Positions 26,488 through 33,621 of a stretch of DNA of 64,000 nt are shown piece after piece (within the stretch, counting starts at the first letter, position 1; the number at the start of each line of letters is the position of its first letter). The stretch comes from Vicingaceae bacterium. GTDB lineage: Bacteria; Bacteroidota; Bacteroidia; Flavobacteriales_E; Vicingaceae. A model generated the notes under the pieces. The model did not search any database, had not been told where the DNA came from, and saw only the letters and a program-made list of their open reading frames with translations. The DNA lies in assembly GCA_018402765.1 (NCBI GenBank), contig JAGYIE010000004.1:54603-118602 (forward strand). The letters are read 5' to 3'. The translations under genes and the position numbers were made by a program.

Positions 26488-27756
26488 ATGGAATTAGTGA
26501 AGGTTTATTACTACAGGAAGAAATTGCTTCAAGCCATTGGTTTTGAAAAAGCCTCCACAGCTGCAATAAAAGTGTTGATGATTGAAATAGAGCAAGAAAC
26601 AAATTCAAAGTTGAGCTTTAATACACTCAGGAGATTTTTTGGTTTATTGGAGTTAAAGAAACCTAACTATAAGACATGGATGACGTTAACCGATTTTATA
26701 AGACTAAAAAGTGGACATACTTTTGAAAGTAAAAATGCAAATATTACCTTTTGGAAGTCACACCACCGGTTACTGCTTGAGTTAACTGCAGGAGATGAAG
26801 CATCCATTATTGGATATCTGATAAAAGAAAAAAACACCGAAAACTTTACTATCCTTCTCGGCTACTTAACTAATCACGCAATTGCAAACAAGAATATAAA
26901 GCTGCTAAAGTCAATTTATACGCATAATGGCTTATTTGAAGGTAGTTCGGAATTTTCTAAGTTTCTTTCAGAGTTAGTGATGCCGTTTTTAATGGAGTTG
27001 AAAAATGAAGATTTGAAGCAGTTGTTTCCTATTATTAACCTTTATAATTTTAAAAATAATATAATTTATCGTCACATTGCTTATTCATATTTGAATGGTA
27101 ATTATAGTTTGATTATTAATCAAATGGTTGCTAATGATGAACAGGAGCAATTATTTCTTAACTCTTTAAAAGCGTATCACATTTTTTTAACTGGTAAAGT
27201 TTTGAAACAAATACCAAAGAAAAGTCTGATAGAACTGAAAGCTTGTTATCCAACATTAGCCGGGAGGTATGTTGGCTATCAGTTATTATTGTATCCTGAG
27301 TCCACAACAAGTATTTTAGAAGAGTTAATCAAACCACTTGCAAAACATTTCACTCCACATTATCTCTATTTAGAAATATTTAGCGCATTACTGCTTAACA
27401 AGGATTTTAATGTATTGAGTCAACTTATCGATTCACATTATGAAGCACTCTATGAAATTGATCACTGGTACGCTTTTATTACCCTTAATATGTATCAAAT
27501 AGCAGAATCAGCAGTGTATGTTAAAGAGGGGCAATTAAAAAGAGCCTTTATTGTTTTAGATTCTATTCATATTGAACAGACCTCAAGTGATTATTTCGAT
27601 TACATTTACCTGTTTTATTCGATAGTTTACTACCACATCTTACAATTTGATGATCTTGTTGGTAAACAAAAAGTGTTAGCGACGTATAAGAAAACCGCTC
27701 AAAGAGTTGGGTTCTATAGGTTCGATGAGGAGCTTTTAATTAACTTTTTTAAATAG
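26488..27756 (+). CDS. Helical regulator-like protein of unknown function
   Basis: The ORF track uses a TTG at 26482; the ATG at 26488, just after the upstream stop, is the better start and gives 422 residues. The N-terminal 90 residues contain SFNTLRRFFGLLELKKPNYK and TLTDFIRLKSGHTF, a pattern found at the N terminus of many Bacteroidota proteins and resembling a DNA-binding helix pair. The remaining 330 residues are helix-rich with repeat-like spacing, perhaps TPR-like, and no signal peptide. It may regulate or partner the adjacent EamA transporter, but that is inferred from spacing alone. Confidence 0.6.
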   Translation: MELVKVYYYRKKLLQAIGFEKASTAAIKVLMIEIEQETNSKLSFNTLRRFFGLLELKKPNYKTWMTLTDFIRLKSGHTFESKNANITFWKSHHRLLLELTAGDEASIIGYLIKEKNTENFTILLGYLTNHAIANKNIKLLKSIYTHNGLFEGSSEFSKFLSELVMPFLMELKNEDLKQLFPIINLYNFKNNIIYRHIAYSYLNGNYSLIINQMVANDEQEQLFLNSLKAYHIFLTGKVLKQIPKKSLIELKACYPTLAGRYVGYQLLLYPESTTSILEELIKPLAKHFTPHYLYLEIFSALLLNKDFNVLSQLIDSHYEALYEIDHWYAFITLNMYQIAESAVYVKEGQLKRAFIVLDSIHIEQTSSDYFDYIYLFYSIVYYHILQFDDLVGKQKVLATYKKTAQRVGFYRFDEELLINFFK

Positions 27757-27798
27757 CTATATCACCTTAGTTTAAAGATGTGTCAAATGCCTTTTCCA

Positions 27799-28143
27799 TC
27801 AATACATCAACTGCTTCTTTGAATTATTTCTCCACTCACTTTGCGATTGGTAATCGACAAAGAAGATCAATAGATCTGCTTGGGAGGCGTAGTCAACAAA
27901 ATAGATTTTTTTGTCAGCTTGAGAGGCGTATTTAACAAACGACCATAATCCTTGATTACCTGTTGCCTGCGAATCATATTTTACTTTATAAACACATAAG
28001 TCAGCTTGTGATGCATAATCAACTACAAATACGTTAATGTCTGCTTGTGAAGCATAATCAGTAGAAAATACTTTTTGGGCATTTGCTGCATTGCTAAACA
28101 GTAGAAGAAAGAATAGAAACAGGAGTGTAAAGGAATTTCTCAT
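27799..28143 (-). CDS. DUF6150-like secreted protein with YASQAD repeats
   Basis: The protein has 114 residues with signal peptide MRNSFTLLFLFFLLLFSNAANA. The mature part repeats a short unit of about 20 residues five times: VDYASQAD or a variant followed by a hydrophobic beta strand (FVVDYASQADLCVYKVKYDSQA). This is the DUF6150 pattern. Function is unknown; a small beta repeat protein in the periplasm or outer surface is likely. It is the last gene of the ArsR-led operon, starting one base after the upstream gene's stop. Confidence 0.78.
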   Translation of the reverse strand: MRNSFTLLFLFFLLLFSNAANAQKVFSTDYASQADINVFVVDYASQADLCVYKVKYDSQATGNQGLWSFVKYASQADKKIYFVDYASQADLLIFFVDYQSQSEWRNNSKKQLMY

Positions 28144-28144
28144 A

Positions 28145-28381
28145 TTACTTTTTCACCAACTTTTTTACTAAAAGTACTACAAATGCAATCATCGGCACAC
28201 CATGCATTATGGTATCCCACCAATCGAGTAATTTCATGCCATTAGCGCCACCCATTATCCACTTTATTTTGCCAAATAAATGAGGCTCAGGTTGGAATGG
28301 GGCTAAACCTAATGCAAGGCAAGCAATGATGACAAACCATCCATTGTAGCTAGTTGGGGTATTACTTTCTTGATTGCTCAT
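28145..28381 (-). CDS. Small inner-membrane protein
   Basis: The protein has 78 residues with two hydrophobic segments (about 15-30 and 58-74) and a Lys-rich C terminus, so the end probably lies in the cytoplasm. The middle has WDTIMHGVPM and PFQPEPHLFGKIKW. It overlaps the desaturase-like gene by about 20 bases and shares its operon. Short proteins of this kind often follow fatty-acid-hydroxylase genes in Bacteroidota, but no function is established to my knowledge. Confidence 0.6.
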   Translation of the reverse strand: MSNQESNTPTSYNGWFVIIACLALGLAPFQPEPHLFGKIKWIMGGANGMKLLDWWDTIMHGVPMIAFVVLLVKKLVKK

Positions 28382-29249
28382 TTTTTATAAAAGGATATAA
28401 TTCTTGTTGGATAAATTGTTCTGGATATTCATTCTCATCATCAAAGCCAAGCTCTATATCTCTTCCATCGTAAGGGATATAGGCAGTCTTAAATAAATAA
28501 TCCCAAATGCTTAACGTAAGACCAAAGTTGACACCCATTTTTCGATCTTCAGGTAACTCTTTTGCATGATGCCAAATGTGCATTTGTGGGCTGTTGAAAA
28601 TATATTTTAACGGACCCAAATTAATTTTAAAGTTACTATGATTAAAGTGTCCTACAGCAATTGCAAAAGCATCAACAATAAAGAACTCTACTAATCCAAA
28701 GCCTAACAAAGCTAAAGGAATATACTGTATAAATTTATAGATTATGGTCTCCATCCAGTGGAAACGCAAGTGTGCTGCAAACCCCATTTCTTTAACACTG
28801 TGGTGCAACTTATGAAATTGCCATAAAAACGGAACTGCATGCAACAAACGGTGAACATTCCATTGGATAAAATCCCTAGCTAGAAAAAGAATTCCCAATT
28901 GAACCCAAATGGCTAACTCGTTTATTTTTATTGCTACCAAGTTGGTTACTCCGAATAGACCTAGGAAGTCGGTAAAAAGCGTAACAAATGCATTCGATAC
29001 AGAATTGTAAATGATTAAAGAAAAGATGAAAAAGTTGAAAAACATATAAAAGAAATCTAGCCAGAAATCTTTACGAATCAATTTTTGGTTTTTTCTCCAT
29101 GGAAAAAATATTTCTAACGCATAGAAAAAAATAGATACCGCTATTAAAAGGTAAAAGTAACTGTTCCACGAAGGGTTGGAAATATCATTAATTAAATAAT
29201 TCCAATAGTCGGTGAATCCCTTTATAAATATGTCTAAATACTTATTCAT
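28362..29249 (-). CDS. Sterol desaturase/fatty-acid hydroxylase family protein
   Basis: The track starts at 29288, inside the upstream rhodanese gene. The ATG at 29249, six bases after that gene's stop, gives 295 residues beginning MNKYLDIFIKG and is preferred. There are four to five membrane helices and the three histidine boxes of the family: HRLLH...HKLHHS, HFNHSN and HIWHH, which hold a di-iron centre. Members hydroxylate or desaturate lipids. The bacterial substrate is unknown; a membrane lipid is likely. It sits in an operon with a rhodanese and an ArsR regulator. Confidence 0.83.
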   Translation of the reverse strand: MNKYLDIFIKGFTDYWNYLINDISNPSWNSYFYLLIAVSIFFYALEIFFPWRKNQKLIRKDFWLDFFYMFFNFFIFSLIIYNSVSNAFVTLFTDFLGLFGVTNLVAIKINELAIWVQLGILFLARDFIQWNVHRLLHAVPFLWQFHKLHHSVKEMGFAAHLRFHWMETIIYKFIQYIPLALLGFGLVEFFIVDAFAIAVGHFNHSNFKINLGPLKYIFNSPQMHIWHHAKELPEDRKMGVNFGLTLSIWDYLFKTAYIPYDGRDIELGFDDENEYPEQFIQQELYPFIKNEQSRK

Positions 29250-29254
29250 AGTTC

Positions 29255-29671
29255 TTATTTTTTTGTCGGTAAATTGAGTTGGCTCCAAGCTCCCATACCG
29301 CCTTTTAAATCATAAATGGCCGTAAATCCTTTTGACTTTAGGTAATTGGCTGCTTTTACTGATCTGCCGCCAACTGCACAATACACATATACAGGTTTGT
29401 TTGGGTCTAAAGAAGCAATTTGTTGATCAAACTCAGTTCCGCTAATGTTGTAATTGAGCGCACCTGCAATATGGCCTTGATTAAACTCTCCAGGAGTTCT
29501 TACATCTACCAATTGAATGTCCTCCTTGGTAGTAATATCCTGATAAAATGACTGCCCATCAAGCTTTTCAAATACAGAGGTAGTAGCGGTAGTTTGTACT
29601 TTTTTATCTTGACCATTCGTGCAAGATATAATGCCCATCGAAAGAGCGATAAAGGTGATAAATGTTTTCAT
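29255..29671 (-). CDS. Rhodanese-like lipoprotein
   Basis: The protein has 138 residues. MKTFITFIALSMGIISC is a lipoprotein signal with the lipobox cysteine at 17. One rhodanese domain follows, with QLVDVRTPGEFNQGHIAGA and the active-site loop YCAVGGRS, whose cysteine is intact. It could move sulfane sulfur in the periplasm, facing out from a lipid anchor. The upstream DUF983 gene stops at 29677, so spacing is six bases. Pairing with an ArsR regulator suggests a link to sulfur stress, which is an inference. Confidence 0.86.
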   Translation of the reverse strand: MKTFITFIALSMGIISCTNGQDKKVQTTATTSVFEKLDGQSFYQDITTKEDIQLVDVRTPGEFNQGHIAGALNYNISGTEFDQQIASLDPNKPVYVYCAVGGRSVKAANYLKSKGFTAIYDLKGGMGAWSQLNLPTKK

Positions 29672-29676
29672 AATGT

Positions 29677-30084
29677 CTATTTTTCGTCTTCTAATTCAAA
29701 TTTTGTTTTTTCTACTCCTTTATAGCTGTAGAATAGATTTGCCCAAATAATTTTGGAGATTGCATAAATAAATGGAGAAAATACAATTAATACTCCTGCT
29801 ATAATCGACACAATGGTCCAATAACCTAAATCCAATCCGAGTACCAAGGTAGCTACCCAAACGGTAACCATTATGGCTACACCAATGGAGTAGGCTACAT
29901 ACATTGCACCAAAATAAAATCCTGTTTCCATATGTAGACTTCTATTGCACACAGGACACCTTTTTAAAACAGGCGACATGGTAGAAAGGTTGTAGGGATT
30001 TTTATCTTCGTAAAATTCTCCCTCATGGCAATGGGGGCATTTGCGGTTAATAACACTGTAAATTTTAGTTCCTTTTTTTATCAT
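29677..30084 (-). CDS. DUF983 membrane protein
   Basis: The protein has 135 residues. The N terminus carries two CxxC pairs (CPHCHEGEFYED and RCPVCNRSL), probably a zinc site, then GFYFGAMYVAYSIGVA and a second membrane segment. This is the DUF983 layout, an uncharacterised family common in Bacteroidota and Alphaproteobacteria. It starts three bases after the ArsR gene and precedes the rhodanese gene. Confidence 0.83.
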   Translation of the reverse strand: MIKKGTKIYSVINRKCPHCHEGEFYEDKNPYNLSTMSPVLKRCPVCNRSLHMETGFYFGAMYVAYSIGVAIMVTVWVATLVLGLDLGYWTIVSIIAGVLIVFSPFIYAISKIIWANLFYSYKGVEKTKFELEDEK

Positions 30085-30087
30085 GAG

Positions 30088-30393
30088 TTATATAAAATTG
30101 CAATTTTCCATACATCCAAACATATCGAGTATGGATCGGTCTACTAAGCTGTAATTAATATTTCTCCCATTTCTGGAAGAGCACAATACCCCTTTGTCTT
30201 TCATTTTAATTAAATGGTGCGAAAGTAATGATTGCTCTATTCCTGTATGTTCCATTAGTTGTGCAACACTCAAGGGTTCGTGTTGTTGCATAATGCTCAA
30301 AATTTGTAGACGAACGGGATGCGCAATTGCTTTCAGTATCTCTGCAATTCGCTCCATTTTATCAGCTGTTATTTCTATTTTATCGACCATCAT
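30088..30393 (-). CDS. ArsR-family transcriptional regulator
   Basis: The protein has 101 residues with a winged helix: IAHPVRLQILSIM, PLSVAQLMEHTGIEQSLLSHHLIKMKDKGVL and the wing SSRNGRNINYSL. The classical ELCVCDL metal-binding motif is absent. Cysteines occur at 71 (start of the wing) and at 94 and 98 in the C-terminal CMENCNFI. Cysteine-based sensing of thiols, persulfides or metals is possible. It leads an operon with DUF983, rhodanese, desaturase-like and two small proteins, which it probably represses; a palindrome lies just upstream. Confidence 0.85.
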   Translation of the reverse strand: MMVDKIEITADKMERIAEILKAIAHPVRLQILSIMQQHEPLSVAQLMEHTGIEQSLLSHHLIKMKDKGVLCSSRNGRNINYSLVDRSILDMFGCMENCNFI

Positions 30394-30404
30394 AAATTCA
30401 AATA

Positions 30405-30427
30405 CAAAAATATGAAAATATGTTCAT
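30405..30427 (-). promoter_or_regulatory. Candidate ArsR operator and -7 box
   Basis: ATGAA and TTCAT (30412-30427) flank a six-base spacer. Overlapping it is CAAAAATA, which on the minus strand reads TATTTTTG, a TAnnTTTG-type -7 box at 30405-30412, 12-19 bases before the ArsR start. An operator over the -7 box would fit autorepression. No good -33 TTG was found. Confidence 0.4.
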
Positions 30428-30603
30428 GTAAATAATTAAACAAAGGTTAATTCTTTGAAAAATATATCAATTAATCGCTGTTGTCTGATTATAGTACAAA
30501 AAACAACTATAGATTGATAATGATGGGTTATCAACATAATCTTTCATGATTATTTTTTTAATTTTCTTTCACATTGAAAGTTATACGAATCGATTAAATC
30601 CAA

Positions 30604-30772
30604 TTTAAAAGGTCATCGAGTGATTCAAGAAGTGCCTTTCGATACAATTTTTAGTACCTCGAGTGCTTGTCGAGCTTAGTCGAGGTATGATTTCGTTCTA
30701 ACGAAATTGTATTGAGCGGCACTAAAAACCACTCAGGGTACTTCTTGGATGGTATCGAGATGCCCTTTTAAA
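30604..30772. repeat. REP-like multi-stem foldable element
   Basis: An outer stem joins TTTAAAAGGTCATCGAG to a complement near 30755-30772, continuing through CAAGAAGTGCC against GGTACTTCTTG. An inner stem joins GTGCC..TCGATACAATTT to AAATTGTATTGAGCGGCAC. Within it are TACCTCGA/TCGAGGTA and TTTCGTT/AACGAAA hairpins. An alternative pairing TTTTTAGT with ACTAAAAA competes with the inner stem. The overall shape is a branched cruciform. I recall comparable elements in intergenic DNA of Flavobacteriia but cannot confirm. Confidence 0.6.
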
Positions 30773-30837
30773 GCATTGACTTTTTGGCCAAAGGATGCGA
30801 CTGATAGGTCAATTATGTTTCCCATGTCAGTTCCTGT

Positions 30838-31200
30838 TTAAAAGCTGGTAAATCCACAGAATGAAAGTATTAATGTGATATAAATTAACTTTTTCATAAG
30901 GCGTTGATGTGTCGTAACTTCATTTTCTATTCTAATGCGCAACAAGTAAATTCCTTTTAAAGTGGGTGAATTAAAATTATACTCCCCTGCATCATTCCAA
31001 GTTCATCTGCCATTATTGTGCATTCTTCCATTAATGTCATATCGCGTATAGTAGACTTGCTTGTGTATAGGTTCTTTTGATTCTACTTGCAAGTATTGAT
31101 TGTTGCCAATCCGATGTGTAAAATACGCAATTATTGTGCTAGGGTTATGGATTTTTTCAATATTCCGTTTTCGTAAGTTGGGGTCAGGGAACGCGAGATA
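30838..31200 (-). pseudogene. Decayed T9SS substrate end followed by a truncated signal-peptide ORF
   Basis: The minus-strand frame reads IHNPSTIIAYFTH ... VYYTRYDINGR, then an in-frame TGA, then WNDAGEYNFNSPTLKGIYL, a broken type-A sorting domain. It runs on into MKKLIYITLILSFCGFTSF and a TAA, which looks like the signal peptide of a second lost gene. The N-terminal part of the first gene is gone. Foldable element 30604-30772 lies immediately downstream. Confidence 0.55.
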
Positions 31201-31597
31201 AGTAGGGTTGAGAGTTTTTTCATAATTATAAGTATCTGTTTTGCATAAAATTATAAAAAACTTGCTATTTTAATGTTTTAATAGAAAAGATTTGTTTTTT
31301 TAACACTTATCATATCTAATTAATTTTCATGACAGTACGATTTTATGCTATCAAATGCTAGCGCTAGCTCGATTTGTCACTAATCAGAGGTGATACAACG
31401 AAATTTTTACTGATCAATATAACTTGTAAAAAATAAAATTAAAGAAAGGTTAAGTTAATATCCCCATAACAGTCAGCATATAAAAGGTAATCTAATGCTA
31501 AGCTTTAGAAAATATTGCTATGAAGTAGTTGGCCGATATTTATATTCCATAATTGAACGTTTAATCAATTTAACTAAAAAGTAATAAACAGAACATT

Positions 31598-31708
31598 ATG
31601 AGGTATTTATTCGATTTATATCACCATTTGGTTATCCTTGTTTTTAGAAAGAAATGGGCAGGTTTATTTCATCAAGCTACTTTTATAGCTAATCCATCTT
31701 CATTATGA
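31598..31708 (+). CDS. 36-residue ORF coupled to the LpxH-like gene
   Basis: An ATG at 31598 starts MRYLFDLYHHLVILVFRKKW and 16 more codons, ending in a TGA that overlaps the ATG of the next gene (ATGA at 31705-31708). The hydrophobic, basic-flanked sequence could be a small membrane peptide. It is too short for the track. It may also be a leader ORF that couples translation to the downstream gene. Confidence 0.4.
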   Translation: MRYLFDLYHHLVILVFRKKWAGLFHQATFIANPSSL

Positions 31709-32568
31709 GTAAAGCCTCAAACAAGCGATCTGTTGAGGTGGTGGTTATTTCAGATGTTCATCTAGGAACGCGAGGATGTCACGCCAAAGAGTTACTAAAG
31801 TATATGAAAAGCATACAGCCTGAGAAAGTTATCTTAAATGGAGATATTATTGATATCTGGCAGTTTAAGAAAAGTTATTTTCCTAAAGCGCACATGCAGG
31901 TCATCAAGCAAATTGCCAGTTGGATGACTAAGGGTGTAAAGATTTATTATGTTACCGGTAATCATGATGAAATGCTTCGAAAATTTGTTGGCTTTAAGAT
32001 GGGTAGTCTTAAAATAGTCAATAAAGTGGTATTAAAACTAGATGGGAGTAAGGTGTGGTTTTTTCATGGTGACGTATTTGATGTGACCATGCAGCACAGT
32101 AAGTGGTTGGCGAAATTGGGCGCTAATGGATATGATTTGCTGATCCTTCTTAATAGGTTCGTAAATCACATTTCTGAGAAATTAGGTCGAGGAAAAATAT
32201 CCTTATCAAAACGAATAAAAAACAGTGTAAAGAGTGCCGTGAAATTCATCAACGATTTTGAAACCGTAGCTGCAGATATTGCTATTATGAATGAATACGA
32301 TTATGTCGTTTGCGGTCATATCCATCAGCCTGAAATGAGAAAAATTACCAATGCTAAAGGTAGTGTGATGTATTTAAATTCAGGCGATTGGATTGAAAAC
32401 TTAACTGCTTTGGAATATAGTGAAGGGGCTTGGAGTATTTATAAATATGAAGATGTGCACTATTTAGAGGACAGTCTACAAATTACTTCCGATCAGGAAT
32501 ACAATAATAAGGAGTTGTTTGCTAAACTAGTAGCTGAGTTTAAATTAATGGAGTTGACTAAAAATTAA
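31705..32568 (+). CDS. LpxH-like metallophosphoesterase
   Basis: The protein has 287 residues and shows the calcineurin-like metal motifs: ISDVHLG (DxH), LNGDIIDIW (GD), TGNHDEML (GNHD), FFHGDVFD and CGHIHQPEM (GHxH). This set belongs to the UDP-2,3-diacylglucosamine diphosphatase group. The longer insert and the genomic setting differ from E. coli LpxH (about 240 residues), so it may act on a lipid A precursor or on another lipid pyrophosphate. The next gene starts four bases later, giving a three-gene operon with a glycosyltransferase and a GH1 glycosidase. Confidence 0.75.
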   Translation: MSKASNKRSVEVVVISDVHLGTRGCHAKELLKYMKSIQPEKVILNGDIIDIWQFKKSYFPKAHMQVIKQIASWMTKGVKIYYVTGNHDEMLRKFVGFKMGSLKIVNKVVLKLDGSKVWFFHGDVFDVTMQHSKWLAKLGANGYDLLILLNRFVNHISEKLGRGKISLSKRIKNSVKSAVKFINDFETVAADIAIMNEYDYVVCGHIHQPEMRKITNAKGSVMYLNSGDWIENLTALEYSEGAWSIYKYEDVHYLEDSLQITSDQEYNNKELFAKLVAEFKLMELTKN

Positions 32569-32572
32569 GCGG

Positions 32573-33616
32573 ATGAAAATTCTATACGCCATTCAAGGTA
32601 CAGGCAACGGCCACTTAAGTAGAGCTCGTGAAATCATACCTTATTTACAAAAGAAAGGAGAGCTCGATTTATTGGTGAGCGGCATTCAGTCTGATATTCC
32701 ACTGCCTTATGATGTGAAATACGTGTACAAAGGAATGAGCTTTATATTCGGTAAAAAAGGTGGAATAGATTATATGAATACCTACATGAAAAATCATGTC
32801 AATCGGTTCATTAAGGAAGTCAAGAGTTTGCCTATAGAGCAGTATGATCTAATTATCAATGATTTTGAACCAATTTCTGCATGGGCAGCCCATTTTAAAA
32901 AAAAGCACTGCATTAGTTTGAGCAATCAATGTGCTGTGCTTTCTGAAGCTGCTCCAAAACCGTCTAAAGAGGATACCTTGGGTAAGTTTATGTTAAATAA
33001 TTATGCGCCAACTACTGCTGCTTATGGGTTTCACTTTCAAAAGTATGCTGATAATATATACACACCTATTGTTCGTCAGGAGGTTAGAGATTTGGGAATT
33101 TCAGATTTAGGACATTATACGGTTTATCTTCCTGCGTACAGCGATGAGCGAATTATTAAAAAATTAAGCTTGATTCATGACGTAGAATTTCAAGTGTTTA
33201 CCAAACACGGAAAAAAATCCTATCAGGTAGAAAATATTTCGATACAGCCAATAAACAACGATGCATTTTTGAAAAGTATGGCTACTTGCACCGGAGTGCT
33301 TTGTGCTGCAGGTTTTGGAACACCTACCGAAGCGCTGTTTCTAGGTAAAAAGTTAATGGTAATTCCAATGAAAGCGCAGTATGAGCAGCAATGTAATGCC
33401 GAGGCGCTAAAGCAAATGGGTGTTCCTGTTATTAAGCATTTGCGAAAAAAGTTTATTCCTGAATTATTGAAATGGATTTTGAGTGATGAAATAGTAGCGG
33501 TTGATTATCCAAATCAAACGGAAGAAATTGTCGATAAGATTATCCAAAATGAATATCTGAAGCAGTCGTCCTATCTGGATTACATACTGCCAAATCAATT
33601 AAAAGTAGGAGCGTAG
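32573..33616 (+). CDS. GT-B glycosyltransferase (GT28/MurG-like)
   Basis: The protein has 347 residues and begins KILYAIQGTGNGHLSRAREI, a glycine-rich nucleotide-sugar transferase start also seen in MurG-like and MGT enzymes. The C-terminal half holds CTGVLCAAGFGTPTEALFLGKKLMVIPM, the donor-binding segment. The acceptor is unknown. It sits between a lipid-type phosphoesterase and a beta-glycosidase, so transfer of a sugar to a lipid or glycan is a reasonable inference. The downstream gene starts five bases later. Confidence 0.75.
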   Translation: MKILYAIQGTGNGHLSRAREIIPYLQKKGELDLLVSGIQSDIPLPYDVKYVYKGMSFIFGKKGGIDYMNTYMKNHVNRFIKEVKSLPIEQYDLIINDFEPISAWAAHFKKKHCISLSNQCAVLSEAAPKPSKEDTLGKFMLNNYAPTTAAYGFHFQKYADNIYTPIVRQEVRDLGISDLGHYTVYLPAYSDERIIKKLSLIHDVEFQVFTKHGKKSYQVENISIQPINNDAFLKSMATCTGVLCAAGFGTPTEALFLGKKLMVIPMKAQYEQQCNAEALKQMGVPVIKHLRKKFIPELLKWILSDEIVAVDYPNQTEEIVDKIIQNEYLKQSSYLDYILPNQLKVGA

Positions 33617-33621
33617 CTAAT

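Larger units (their letters stand above)
30428..31597. other. About 1.2-kb gap with a foldable element and gene relics
   Basis: It contains the foldable element at 30604-30772 and T9SS/signal-peptide relics at 30838-31200. From 31201 to 31597 no feature was recognised. Confidence 0.5.
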
